Virus record (IMG/VR): IMGVR_UViG_3300031227_000095
Coordinates: 1 to 45,435 of that record
Strand: one strand, 5' to 3'
Length of the DNA stretch: 45,435 nucleotides
Origin: a virus
The position numbers and the translations under genes are program-made. Every line of letters begins with the position of its first letter. The first letter of the stretch is position 1. Below, piece after piece: positions 28,001-33,811 of this stretch. The notes under the pieces are model-generated. The model was given only the letters and a program-made list of their open reading frames with translations. It made no database searches and was not told the DNA's origin.

Positions 28001-29720
28001 ATACGATTTGGTTAATTATGCTGGTGAGCAAGTTGGTATGTATTTGGCAAAGAATCTTCCTCTTGAGAATCAGGTTAAAGGATTGCTTAGTAGGACCGGT
28101 AAACATATGGCCCATACGAGCATGATGGAGAAATGGAAAGAGGATTATAGTGATAAGGTGGATTCAGGTAGTAGGAACTATAAGGATCTGAAAAAGTATC
28201 AGGCATTGATGTTGAATAAAGAGATGGGAACGGTGCGTACTGGAAAGGCATTAAGGCCAGTTGTGGATGAAAAAGGGAAGATTGTAGACCTGACTATCGA
28301 TATGAACTTTGATGTCGAGGAGGACCTTCTAGGGCTTAATATGGATGTGGTCGAGGTAACGTCTACATTGAATATGAATACTATTGATAAAATTAATAGT
28401 GAAGAGGTGAACGAGGAAGGTATCGATACATTGATTGGCAGACAGGAAGATCATCGTCCTGGCAATGAGTGGGAGTTTATTAATATAATGGACACGAAGA
28501 GCGATGACTATCAGGAGTTGTTTATCAGATTGCCATGGGCTGCTAGAAAGAAAATTGAGAAGTATGCTAAGTTGAATGGTGGGGACTTTTGGGTAGAAGA
28601 AGTTTGGCTAGATGCAATATTTGGTTACGAGAACTGGAGTATTGCTAATTTGGTTAAAGGTGAGAGTAGAAAGAGGAAGGTTAAGATAGTAGAGGAAGTT
28701 GTGAAAGGTATAGTAGGAGTAATTAATAACAATATAGTTATTAAGACTCCTGCTGTTTGGGGTGGAAACTTTGCAAGTAACTTTATAACAAGTGTGATTA
28801 GTGGACTTGGTGCATTTGAAACTATCAAGTATTGGAAAGATGGATTGGATAAGCTGAAGGAATATCAGAAATATGCTAGTGAGATTGCTGAGATAGATTT
28901 CAAGAGTAGGGCTAATGTAGCTTACAAAAAGGCTAACGTTGCAAGGCGTAAGCTCCTGACCGATAGAATGAACAAGAGTTCGGTTGCTGAGTTGATGGAT
29001 GCAGGGCTATATAGTGCAATTACAACTCAGGAGATGCAAACTGATGAGTATAGTTATAAGAACAAGGCGGTACGTGTTATAGAGGAGGCTACAGGCAAGC
29101 TGAAGGGTGGTACTACTGTGGGGAAGATAGTGAAGGGATTGTATCTGGCAGAAGACACTGAAGCATATAAGAGTTTACTTGGTATGGTTCAGGTGTCAGA
29201 TTTCTTGGGTAGGTATGGAATCTATAGGAAGATGGTTGATGATCAAGGTAAGACTAAAGATGAGGCATATAAGTACATTCAGGACGTTTTCGTTGATTTC
29301 AATATACCAATCGGTAAAGTTGCTCAATATGCTAACAGTATGGGCATGATGCTATTCTATAAGTACTGGTCAAGAATCCAACGAGCAACACTAGGAATGA
29401 TCAAGCATCATCCAACTAAAAGTATGCAAACATTACTGATGAGGAGTGTATTGGGAATGGACATGGGCTCAATATTTAATTCAGGTATCATTACTGGAGG
29501 AAACTTCTCACCAACACATGGTTGGATTGATCCAATCAAAATGCTTAAGCAGTTTGTAATGCCAAGTGGATTGGAGATTGGTATTGGAATTGGTGGTGGT
29601 GAAGGTGTTACCGGGGTGCTTGGTGCTCTTGGTGCTGGCGCTGCTACGGTTGAAGGTGCGATAAAGAATAATCAATTACATGGATTTCACTATGGTTCAA
29701 GTGATAAGGCTGGTAATTAA
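19062..29720 (+). CDS. Giant virion-encapsidated RNA polymerase (N4 vRNAP-type) with SNase-like and zincin motifs
   Basis: A 3,552-residue protein; N4 vRNAP is about 3,500. The central part has the T7/N4 RNAP motifs: the T/DxxGR-equivalent region at about 1593-1601 (GYYFMNQFR, Arg1601), motif A DGITNG with Asp1721, motif B RNLMKGPFMIFNYGAS with Lys1802 and Tyr1810, and motif C GLHDAVYVG with Asp2140. Residues 40-165 look like a staphylococcal-nuclease domain: VDGDTF, RLSGGINTAES (Arg61, Glu70) and DRYGR (Arg139), equivalent to the catalytic Arg/Glu/Arg. Two HExxH sites are present: HEEAH at 1175-1179, and HEMIH at 2462-2466 with LQEFLAYGLTNP (Glu about 2528) as possible third ligand. By analogy with N4 it is packaged, injected and transcribes early genes. 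The nuclease and peptidase roles are inference. Confidence 0.88.
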   Translation: MAFGKFEFSGVDDLYLSEEKKLENKAARKKAALPIFSKKATLVSAVDGDTFNILEAEKNLRLSGGINTAESTETGLSNNKILRSQQRSYGAKYGVPWETVTKATIKQEGLDAKKAALGALGGEGSDIQYVEKGVDRYGRTLADVYSSDGDNLADTLSGRNANNQFDSATAKGKYTGEVGTGFDDKGSPEIQIGSDGLFVYGDHQHLTRSDLEKNRELYDADFAYKYSWDAKLGSGIAGQVADVAGMLYSGTGMVKDIFEKGILSGFTPGNTLEDSFNTWNNIPHVASGKTKAGVIGNNERVMFDSIVNAETLTDEQEEFIGSPTGRNMLRIATEYREKREEFKEIGENAEDRSSVVDRRKSVAVNKEFIEKYEDEGLGSALLFGLKNAPHFGYKMVESLPLMVPLATPGVSVVTMAAMSEGGTMDGVEEFRLTNGSEPNEKEVNTIAGWKAASALFEKFGADRAFAGNTTFIKQFLKSAGELEKPLRFLAKGAESLFSEGASGGGSEFSDQMAITQDVSNVDYGKVALGATEEALGALGISASSGLVRGVKKIKPTKAIDNKIEDATPTPQASPSTYTPTEGIGGAETQTILANSIAVLTGNASGDKNQAVFDLLSTLQNADELFGDTAQAAKDGMAGLIKDNAKEIFAASEELSKLKDVTEKEFNVVLGSLGSGDKVDISKIDGLSEQEIKAVEAINSAIDSSGTKEMQRVSGEIIDPSTPNASIKGYLQGALDTGSIAAGFTNFNIHMQAKANAFIEAFNSGTVSYIKKGMNDYTIHTEVPSDAVKEDKGTGYKNYFVIHGNSKRFVEGVESDVKLISEYYELAEAVVDGKASRGETVKVANDLGREIIKSGALDKGDIGGKVEEEKVEGEVKKEAKEAGKKADGTVDSAPDTVTTNVDQKKRVKVIKQLASVLGSGNGKWNTEKYAQLFHKTGNKKTINVKTLSDFDNEIITTKAQATEFESKISGKKYYLVYVGNIEDAGGPIQAYDSNFIEIERSTTYNKTLASIATVAEHDSAQMVVDSLNEKTTTKQPTTKPVAKPQGDSERLGQPESIPIPVEEEGGIDSDRFDEDTIPTESMSPSESIDELTDNYNSSKVVRTKDKIIAKDGKTEIVAKNIDGVIFISTNKALWKKYFAEKRWTKPREQKDGSFAEALPEDIFKSENELEAFVLAHEEAHNVVFKKPDETIGEYERRVNDYAIKELGFGYRADKSNWFDKVKSNLVNIGREYTTTLGELITHKLPTKDSFLSGTSLKILSSETEKNAEIERLTAEFKAAGDKYIDPDSDKQDLIYSFNNLMVKSGNTQVTPDEFYYAMANAFANWMAASGRKTLINDAHDMSMILYGEWDHALLGNDAIIHDKGTPLYMVAEGAGGNMSKILGLKVAVPKGMSRQDKAMLGRLSDQKSFDKTLGLMMLDLAGRLESNPVTVVKNATYDLGKASKATRKSKDNTIQLSTIKINKDTKQADKVIDGFSNSDQYFEDINGVQIDKSDIYTDKPKETVSKRIQGSMSDLPANRQTLLRKLQDVVWKPIEGNISTFLSFDPSHQRIIAGWVDRNSVHVDKRKAVDARNNQIDKHIQDLKDLSAKKFFFGYYFMNQFRIMIDSNGINPLSGKNLHRFMVNNDKTKVVFKKGDATEVMFKYSIVQALGSDVDKTDHAGVLEDFNSVVGEFGELAQNITGKELVDRGVNAHGLAGLVALGDWLNVDTGEEVTSHLGLEVDGITNGYALGLLQFPNDEDGGLEANLKRVGITYKKGEYEKGIHGVEDAYNRAGRQFKKVLTGNGLIDVFEGVYGGIDRNLMKGPFMIFNYGASAHKATEGIAKAISSKIYKGEVSADELRVFVNTINPRGMYKINNLIAALDKKSFMETDVSDDIVELEGMIQRGFSGIVEEAFEPLVGSTKEIKDQLTKAMDAIASGFAVEFEERSKELVGELVINGPKHPELLPSGKKNKKAGTPIRLSKDGLNQVELRQVAEGLLDTHYPLLAGGWNNSSEGEKQAFIDMVSRDKIQTDKRVQNFMLTEADNKAVRDKLATMVSEYSDSLTKAKNIAKLVNSSGGKTTWDAIKRNPKLKVDGKLNFDKVAELLGEGGTTQTTSGVSLGGFAYGHPGAKMLVRSIQNMDASIMGKTMQDSDSFLGLHDAVYVGIDKIQETVKRINSNALELSKDYSIAEAVLEQFIKVKGNIEKNDHRLTVKLSKKYGEDKLYEVKALIDQANSRLDDQRAEKTKTESFGGDTSKIDLRMQSIVDGLANELGITNPEAISLLDTDLGKIDIGANLRAWDKHYADPTNKEAKDAKNPKKPKAKLVPPSQKLGPLEETVSKNNEDRKILFDKLKSGEVVQYYMPDSTSNKDIQLGSLGSESTQDIKQDAVVEVLRGNATAENIEQVNEMLGADNKDINKVLKELVQPLVWKIDSLVINIKGYASGVYAEGLFRSADNAIEVVYNIDGPVSRTEQTAQEVFAHEMIHAVSWRAVQGSLHFRNELTALRDAISKNVSVRDFLVDGDTSEDAKKLAERQYLAVFGKDSLQEFLAYGLTNPVLIQKLKGTKSVGVKWFAGDTWYEKVLSAMVKAMSIVEGFINKKDNKNAHEQLFSLAQEVNGINQSKASKIANTINAGKVYEKSDELIKSFVGKHERFARTLITHAAIKGLKISHAGARVFPKFNGVVGSKLTLAGQIATLSPGIIARMMIQLFGKGIIYTTKNGDKVTLYTKDKDGNIIDPGKALTYSLAEMAKKMEGNAARELFKLITDVTGTMPVVLQRSLSESKRKVEQARDSAKELVGTVLNKSFGDRKPSKEESRMLTKAIGKTDLQLLRDVYSDDVVATLIKSKSKLDALINSEKKALGLNGWWYKQAEGLSTRMVKQEQGGHLVFDNVKAMVKNADSEISDVDRFDRFVTLLALSKTDGRESLASFIDSNKDGFTEVINTFVSLASVSKESFVGSEMLMTKGYVPKVGDAHRAVEVAGLDRITKEQMKLKGYDWQYDLVNYAGEQVGMYLAKNLPLENQVKGLLSRTGKHMAHTSMMEKWKEDYSDKVDSGSRNYKDLKKYQALMLNKEMGTVRTGKALRPVVDEKGKIVDLTIDMNFDVEEDLLGLNMDVVEVTSTLNMNTIDKINSEEVNEEGIDTLIGRQEDHRPGNEWEFINIMDTKSDDYQELFIRLPWAARKKIEKYAKLNGGDFWVEEVWLDAIFGYENWSIANLVKGESRKRKVKIVEEVVKGIVGVINNNIVIKTPAVWGGNFASNFITSVISGLGAFETIKYWKDGLDKLKEYQKYASEIAEIDFKSRANVAYKKANVARRKLLTDRMNKSSVAELMDAGLYSAITTQEMQTDEYSYKNKAVRVIEEATGKLKGGTTVGKIVKGLYLAEDTEAYKSLLGMVQVSDFLGRYGIYRKMVDDQGKTKDEAYKYIQDVFVDFNIPIGKVAQYANSMGMMLFYKYWSRIQRATLGMIKHHPTKSMQTLLMRSVLGMDMGSIFNSGIITGGNFSPTHGWIDPIKMLKQFVMPSGLEIGIGIGGGEGVTGVLGALGAGAATVEGAIKNNQLHGFHYGSSDKAGN

Positions 29721-29721
29721 A

Positions 29722-29762
29722 TTGATACTGCAAGTTTTTGGCTCACCAGCTTGCAGTATCAA
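29722..29762. terminator. Convergent-gene hairpin, probable bidirectional terminator
   Basis: A perfect 13-bp stem, TTGATACTGCAAG at 29,722-29,734 and its complement at 29,750-29,762, with a 15-base loop. It lies between the vRNAP stop and the end of the leftward genes. On the minus strand the stem is followed by TTTAATT; on the plus strand there is no T-run, so termination there would be weaker or need help. Confidence 0.65.
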
Positions 29763-29778
29763 AAGGTAAAAGATAGTA

Positions 29779-30201
29779 TTAAGTCCAGGTTTTAAGTATT
29801 GGTCTATGGTTTACAAGTTCATGGCAATACTTACAAAGCGTTTCAAGATCATCAAGGTGATCTGATTCAAAAAATACATTTACATATGTTTTGTGATGAA
29901 CTTGTAACTTACGTGATGATCCACATCTAGTACACTTGAAGTGATCCCTTTGGATTGTAGTTAATCTCACATTGTTCCATTGGTCAGAGCGTAAGTATTG
30001 TCTGTAGTTGCCATAGCTCCATAGGTTAGTTGATCCAGTTGGATCATACTTCTTTATTTCAGATGGTTTTCGTATTGGTACGTCCAGCCAATTGTGCTTA
30101 GTATTGCGAGTATACTTATCACCATTTTTGAATGCATAGATAAATAATAATATAACGAATGCTAGAGCAGGAAAACTAAATAGTAGTAGTATTGTTTTCA
30201 T
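29779..30201 (-). CDS. Membrane-anchored HNH nuclease-like protein
   Basis: A 140-residue protein. The ATG at 30,201 has GGAGA upstream; a longer version starting at 30,237 would run into the neighbouring gene. Residues 2-24 form a hydrophobic segment (TILLLFSFPALAFVILLFIY). Residues about 70-135 match an HNH domain: YRQYLRSDQW, RDHFKCTRCGSS, LQVHHKTY, then LETLCKYCHELVNH with paired Cys for zinc. It overlaps the next gene upstream by four bases (ATGA). The membrane anchor is unusual for a phage HNH protein. It may act on incoming DNA at the envelope, but this is speculation. Confidence 0.65.
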   Translation of the reverse strand: MKTILLLFSFPALAFVILLFIYAFKNGDKYTRNTKHNWLDVPIRKPSEIKKYDPTGSTNLWSYGNYRQYLRSDQWNNVRLTTIQRDHFKCTRCGSSRKLQVHHKTYVNVFFESDHLDDLETLCKYCHELVNHRPILKTWT

Positions 30202-30476
30202 TTTACATTCTCCGTTGGTTCCATATGTCCATGGCATCTATCACACGTTCCACTCGCACCCTGGTAGCCGCATATGTGGCATTGATACACTTGTTGGTCA
30301 AAGTTTAGTTTAAATTGGCGTTTCTTTGCTTTCTGGTTCTCGATAGATCCGTTTGACCGTGTGTTTAACGGTTCACTTGTGGCCAGTATTGGCATAGCGT
30401 CTATGAGGCTATTTGTTGAATGACGATCCATTTCTAGTTGAACCAGGTCAACGTTTTTTATTATTAATGTTCCCAT
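30198..30476 (-). CDS. Small zinc-ribbon protein
   Basis: A 92-residue protein. The C-terminal third has CHICGYQGASGTCDRCH, two CxxC pairs spaced as in a small zinc ribbon. The first half is not recognised. GAGGAAAAC precedes the ATG. It overlaps both neighbours (29 bases with the upstream gene, four with the HNH gene), so these three genes form a tight unit. Confidence 0.55.
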   Translation of the reverse strand: MGTLIIKNVDLVQLEMDRHSTNSLIDAMPILATSEPLNTRSNGSIENQKAKKRQFKLNFDQQVYQCHICGYQGASGTCDRCHGHMEPTENVK

Positions 30477-30699
30477 TGTTTTCCTCTATTGCGGTGTCCA
30501 TACACGCTTGACAATAATACTTATCTGCGTCTGGGTATAGCTCTTCAAGTTCTTCCTCGTCGAATCTCTCGTTGCATCCATCGCATATGAATACATCTTC
30601 AGGACATTCCTTTTTGCCTCGTGAACAGCTATCTGTGAGTTTAATAAGGATAAAATTGTAATTGTCTTGCTCTAGTAGGAATTCATCGTTTAATTTCAT
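30448..30699 (-). CDS. Small Cys-rich zinc-finger-like protein
   Basis: An 83-residue acidic protein from the ATG at 30,699; a GTG start at 30,729 would add ten residues, and neither has a clear RBS. It contains CPEDVFICDGCNERF and a later CQACMDTA, i.e. two pairs of Cys that can bind one zinc. A small inverted repeat (GGGC...GCCC, 30,712-30,726) lies just upstream of the ATG and may affect translation. Function unknown. Confidence 0.5.
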   Translation of the reverse strand: MKLNDEFLLEQDNYNFILIKLTDSCSRGKKECPEDVFICDGCNERFDEEELEELYPDADKYYCQACMDTAIEENNGNINNKKR

Positions 30700-30760
30700 A
30701 TTTAGACCGCAGGGCTTATTAGGCCCCACGGTTATTTATGTAGACTATCTAATTAGCAGT

Positions 30761-31066
30761 CTAACTATGGTTGAAGATATCTGAAATTTGCGAAGAAGTA
30801 TCGCTATTACTGTCTCCATTAGGTTCATGGCCACCTGTTTCAAGAACGAGTTCTGGCTCTGTTTTGGATGGCTGAGGAGCCTCGGTGGAGTTTGCAACTA
30901 CCTTTACTTTCGAGAAGCTACAAGTAATTTGATTACTACCTGATCCATCTCTAAGTGATTTAACCGAAACTTCAAGTGTTTTTGGGTCAATGTCGGTGAA
31001 CCCTTCACTCTTCATTCCTTCCATAATAATTTTTTTCGATTCTTCCGATGTAAATGTTACTTCCAT
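30761..31066 (-). CDS. Hypothetical protein
   Basis: A 101-residue protein. The N-terminal 58 residues (FTSEESKKIIMEGMKSEGF, then KTLEVSVKSLRDGSG) look like a small ordered domain. The rest is a low-complexity Ser/Glu/Pro tail. Its leader, AAACCAGAGGAATAAAT before the ATG, closely resembles the leader of the 123-residue gene upstream. The Gly-repeat gene ends 20 bases before its ATG. No family recognised. Confidence 0.5.
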   Translation of the reverse strand: MEVTFTSEESKKIIMEGMKSEGFTDIDPKTLEVSVKSLRDGSGSNQITCSFSKVKVVANSTEAPQPSKTEPELVLETGGHEPNGDSNSDTSSQISDIFNHS

Positions 31067-31085
31067 ATTTATTCCTCTGGTTTAA

Positions 31086-31328
31086 TTATCCGTATCCGTC
31101 TCCGCCTCCGTCTCCGTCTCCGTATCCGTATCCTTCTCCGTATCCGTCTCCGCCTCCGTCTCCGTCTCCGTATCCGTCTCCGTATCCGTCTCCGTCTCCG
31201 CTTCCGCTTCCGCTTCCGCTTCCGTTTCCATATCCGTATTCGCTTCCGTGTCCGGCTCCGTCTCCGGCTCCGGCTCCGTATCCGTATCCGCTTCCGTATT
31301 CGCTTCCTTTCATGTCTACTCTTTCCAT
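31086..31328 (-). CDS. Gly-rich repeat protein encoded by the TCCGNN hexamer array
   Basis: An 80-residue protein starting MERVDMKGSEYG, then almost entirely Gly-x dipeptides where x is Tyr, Asp, Ser, Ala, Asn, Glu or His. AGGGGG stands eight bases before the ATG, a strong RBS, and the start lies within the end of the upstream gene. Codons alternate GGA with NNC, so Gly is fixed and x varies. The overall make-up recalls Gly/Tyr/Asp-rich self-associating or calcium-binding repeats, but it has no proper RTX nonapeptide. Length is likely to vary between isolates by slippage. Function unknown; it could also be a non-coding array that happens to be open. Confidence 0.5.
   Translation of the reverse strand: MERVDMKGSEYGSGYGYGAGAGDGAGHGSEYGYGNGSGSGSGSGDGDGYGDGYGDGDGGGDGYGEGYGYGDGDGGGDGYG
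31089..31310. repeat. TCCGNN hexanucleotide array, 37 units
   Basis: Thirty-seven adjacent 6-base units, without phase breaks. The first three bases are TCC in 35 units (TTC in two), the fourth is mostly G, and the last two bases vary freely (TA, TC, CC, CT, GC, TG, TT). Six consecutive units at 31,089-31,124 are repeated exactly at 31,137-31,172, so larger segments have been duplicated as well. Confidence 0.9.
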
Positions 31329-31687
31329 GTTTTAACCCCCTTTATGGAGTCGAATGCCTCCTTGGTACAAGTGATAATTTCAATTGCTTCTGTTAGTGTT
31401 ATTTTATTGATCTCACATGGAAATTTACATTCATCGGGGTTTTTAACACCCTCCATTGCAAGTTGAGATAAGCTCGCAGCACCCGACCAATACCAAAGTC
31501 TTCGGGAGTTCAGCAACTCAACCTGCTTTCCATCTTGTGATTTAAGAAAGCCAGCATGTACTCCTGCTGAGTATGTACGAATTATCACATACTCTAGTCC
31601 GTCTGTATTTACAGGAGGCAACTGTTTTGCACCTTTCTTTACATATTTGACACCATTAATTTCAATCTCATTCAATTCTACTGACAT
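31316..31687 (-). CDS. DUF6948-like conserved phage protein
   Basis: A 123-residue protein. The region LEYVIIRTYSAGVHAGFLKS, then LLNSRRLWYWSGAASLSQLA and FPCEINKITLTEAIEIITCT is a well-conserved small phage protein domain (DUF6948 type). The biochemical role is not known. It is preceded by ACCATAGGAATAAAT, a leader shared with other genes of this cluster. It lies between the SSB gene and the Gly-repeat gene. Confidence 0.6.
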   Translation of the reverse strand: MSVELNEIEINGVKYVKKGAKQLPPVNTDGLEYVIIRTYSAGVHAGFLKSQDGKQVELLNSRRLWYWSGAASLSQLAMEGVKNPDECKFPCEINKITLTEAIEIITCTKEAFDSIKGVKTWKE

Positions 31688-31709
31688 ATTTATTCCTATG
31701 GTTTAATTG

Positions 31710-32507
31710 TTATCCAAACAAAGAAGTGTCTGGTGTTGCGTCAACTGGCTCTACTTTGGTGCCAGGATCAATTTTAATTTTACGCTTATCATTAGTCTTA
31801 CCCTTATTGGCTTTCATCCAAGCTTCCATTTTAGTTGGCTCAGTTTCGCTAGCAAGCATTTCCGCAGCACTAAATCCATCTGAAGAGAATGAATTTGCAA
31901 TCTCATTTTCCTCACGACTTTCCGCTACAGGAACATATTCACCATTTGCATTCTGTTCCTGCTTGTTAACCAAGTTTTTATTGACAGCAATCTTTACAGT
32001 TTTACCAATGATACTTTCCATAATGAAGTCAACGTCTGTGTCAACCTCTTTTCTTGCTGCTGGGCTATATACTGGAGCGATACCTGGAGACATTGACTGT
32101 AGGGCTTCCTGGAAGAACATTGCGTATCGATCTACAAGTGTTGCTCCTTTTGTTTCGTCTGCAATAAATGTTTTATATGAATCTGGGAATGCAGTAGCTA
32201 CGATGTTTGCACAAGTTACGAATCCTGGGAGATGTCGAGTGCTTCCAGTTGGCTTTCCATCTTTTCCTTTTACCGGATAATCAACCTTGCCCTTTGACGA
32301 TAAGAAGTAACAATCTTCCTTCAATCTCTTACCTTCTGCAGTCTTGAATTCAAAATGAAGACACATTGATCCAGATGGCTTCTTGATTCCATAACACTGT
32401 ACTACTGTTGCAATATGTACGTTTTGGTCCAGAAGGAAACCTCCGCCACCTGTGTAGTCTGTTGGGGCCTCCACTGTTCCTGATGATGCTGTGCTAATAT
32501 CTAACAT
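31710..32507 (-). CDS. Single-stranded DNA-binding protein, N4 SSB-like
   Basis: A 265-residue protein, about the size of N4 SSB (gp45). The first 130 residues are beta-rich (GFLLDQNVHIATVVQCYGI, CLHFEFKTAEGKRLKEDCYF), compatible with an OB-type domain. A helical section follows, and the C-terminal 70 residues are charged and end in an acidic, hydrophobic tip (PDTSLFG), a common SSB feature for protein contacts. It is the first large gene of the leftward block beside the vRNAP, as in N4. In N4 this protein melts promoter DNA for vRNAP and supports replication and late transcription. Assignment rests on size, position and overall features. Confidence 0.6.
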   Translation of the reverse strand: MLDISTASSGTVEAPTDYTGGGGFLLDQNVHIATVVQCYGIKKPSGSMCLHFEFKTAEGKRLKEDCYFLSSKGKVDYPVKGKDGKPTGSTRHLPGFVTCANIVATAFPDSYKTFIADETKGATLVDRYAMFFQEALQSMSPGIAPVYSPAARKEVDTDVDFIMESIIGKTVKIAVNKNLVNKQEQNANGEYVPVAESREENEIANSFSSDGFSAAEMLASETEPTKMEAWMKANKGKTNDKRKIKIDPGTKVEPVDATPDTSLFG

Positions 32508-32524
32508 ATTCTACCTCTTATTGC

Positions 32525-32541
32525 GGCCTAATTTGTAGGCC
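32525..32541 (-). promoter_or_regulatory. Leader hairpin upstream of the SSB gene
   Basis: A 6-bp inverted repeat, GGCCTA and TAGGCC, with a 5-base loop, about 20 bases before the SSB start codon and just upstream of its RBS (AGAGGTAG). A similar GGCCTAAT hairpin precedes the small Cys-rich gene at 30,699. Possible control of translation or transcript ends. Confidence 0.35.
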
Positions 32542-32553
32542 ATGATTATTAAA

Positions 32554-32592
32554 GCTCAGACTATAGTGTCTTGAGCAATTTCTTATTTTTTT
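32554..32592. terminator. Hairpin with T-run between resolvase and SSB genes
   Basis: Stem GCTCAGAC (32,554-32,561) pairs with GTC-T-TGAGC (32,568-32,576) with one bulged T and a 6-base loop. On the plus strand it is followed by ATTTCTTATTTTTTT. On the minus strand, the direction of the flanking genes, only TTTAAT follows. It stands in a 191-base gap with no open gene and may end the resolvase transcript and block antisense reading. Confidence 0.5.
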
Positions 32593-32698
32593 GGAATATC
32601 ATTTATTCCAGTTACCTGCTTACTGTATCTTGTATCCAAACTTACTTGTCATGGATATATCAAATGACCTGTTCCCTATGTTTACCCACTTTTCGTTA

Positions 32699-33094
32699 TC
32701 ATAGTTCCCATATTCCTATTACCATCTTTCCTTTTTTGTTTGGGTCAAGACCACCATAACTATAAGATACAGTCGGTACATAGTTATAATTATCGTCCTC
32801 TATCTTGCCATATGTTGACAGGCAATCTTGGAAGAGTTTATTGTTTACGCTGCACCAGTTGTCTATGTCGGATAGTTGTTTTGTTTTTGAATAGTACGTG
32901 AAAGATAGTGATATTGTTCCAAACATTGGAAGTGCCATTATCTTTCCATACATTATACGTTTGTACTCATCCTTTACCTTTGTCAATACCATGTAATGGG
33001 CATTTCGATACTTGTTTAGGCTAAGAGCAAATGTTTTATCCTTCATTGTCTTTCTTGGCAGGTATACGTAAGTTGGAGCTTCAAGTGTGTACAT
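32699..33094 (-). CDS. RusA-like Holliday junction resolvase
   Basis: A 131-residue protein, the usual size of RusA (about 120). The sequence SDIDNWCSVNNKLFQDCL followed by YGKIEDDNY reproduces the RusA signature: 'D.DN..K...D.L...G...DD', with Asp residues that bind the catalytic metal. It should cut four-way junctions during replication and recombination, in line with the ERF and Cas4-like genes in the same block. The upstream gene ends two bases before its ATG. Confidence 0.72.
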   Translation of the reverse strand: MYTLEAPTYVYLPRKTMKDKTFALSLNKYRNAHYMVLTKVKDEYKRIMYGKIMALPMFGTISLSFTYYSKTKQLSDIDNWCSVNNKLFQDCLSTYGKIEDDNYNYVPTVSYSYGGLDPNKKGKMVIGIWEL

Positions 33095-33096
33095 AC

Positions 33097-33465
33097 CTAT
33101 CGTCCAGTTATGTCGTGGTCGTCATCAAGTGAGTTAATCACTTCTTCACCGTGTTCTAATACCATTTTTTCAGTCAGACATGCTTCTGCGAGTAAGCTAT
33201 AATTAATAGTGTCGCCAAACTTCTCTTTAAGTAGGTGTGGAGTCGCGGTGTTTGGGTTATTAATTAAATCCAATACCGACACAAGGTGTTTAACCCACAT
33301 GCCCATCAGCGCCTTCTCAGGCGTTGTGCCAAGGAAGTCTGCTGCTACTTTAAAGTTATGTAATCTATCTTCTTCTGACGAGTACTCCTCCTCCTTTGAG
33401 CATAGAACTTTCTTACATGATTCAAGTCTATGATTCACTAGCTCATCAAATTGTTTTGGTTTCAT
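33097..33465 (-). CDS. Helical MazG/DUF1599-like protein, possible nucleotide metabolism
   Basis: A 122-residue helical protein. The pattern CKKVLCSKEEEYSSEEDRLH, NFKVAADFL, then KHLVSVLDLINN and EKFGDTINYSLLAEA (Glu...Asp-x-x-Asn-Tyr) resembles the small all-alpha NTP pyrophosphohydrolase-like proteins, including DUF1599 proteins that have been linked to modified-nucleotide loci. The specific substrate cannot be read from sequence. AAAGGATAAAA precedes the ATG. It overlaps the MazG gene upstream by 20 bases. Confidence 0.5.
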   Translation of the reverse strand: MKPKQFDELVNHRLESCKKVLCSKEEEYSSEEDRLHNFKVAADFLGTTPEKALMGMWVKHLVSVLDLINNPNTATPHLLKEKFGDTINYSLLAEACLTEKMVLEHGEEVINSLDDDHDITGR

Positions 33466-33802
33466 TTTTATCCTTTCGTTCTATTGAATTTTCATGTGTG
33501 AATTTGTCAGGGTATCTCAACTTGAGTTTATTTATATTCTCATTCATCACCTCTTCCATTGTCCAGTTTTGAGCTTCAAGAATCCTTGCAATGTACCAAA
33601 GACAATCACCAACCTCTTCTTTAATATTTTCTAAGTCAGGAATCTGCTCATAGAACATCGCCTTCTTTATTGCTCCCATTAGCTCTCCTGACTCACTTGC
33701 TAACCCAATTGCTCCGTGTATCGTATCTTGCTTTAGTGTTTTTGGCCTAAATGTATTACTTTTGGTTCTAGCAGAAGCAATTATGTACTCACTTGGATTC
33801 AT
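33446..33802 (-). CDS. MazG-type nucleoside triphosphate pyrophosphohydrolase
   Basis: A 118-residue protein. ASESGELMGAIKK gives Glu37-x-x-Glu40 and KEEVGDCLWYIARI gives Glu63-x-x-Asp66: together the ExxE...ExxD metal site of the MazG fold. The end NINKLKLRYPDKFT is also typical of this group. It should hydrolyse an NTP or dNTP to the monophosphate, cleaning nucleotide pools or removing an unwanted base. GGAGGATAA precedes the start. It overlaps the next gene by 20 bases, so the two pyrophosphohydrolase-like proteins are likely made together. Confidence 0.75.
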   Translation of the reverse strand: MNPSEYIIASARTKSNTFRPKTLKQDTIHGAIGLASESGELMGAIKKAMFYEQIPDLENIKEEVGDCLWYIARILEAQNWTMEEVMNENINKLKLRYPDKFTHENSIERKDKNETKTI

Positions 33803-33811
33803 TTATCCTCC

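Noticed and set aside
31054-31335. Plus-strand Pro-rich frame (PYPSPPPSP type) across the hexamer array
   Set aside because: Any TCCGNN array is open on both strands. This frame lacks an RBS, runs against the gene direction, and overlaps genes on both sides; the minus frame has a good RBS.
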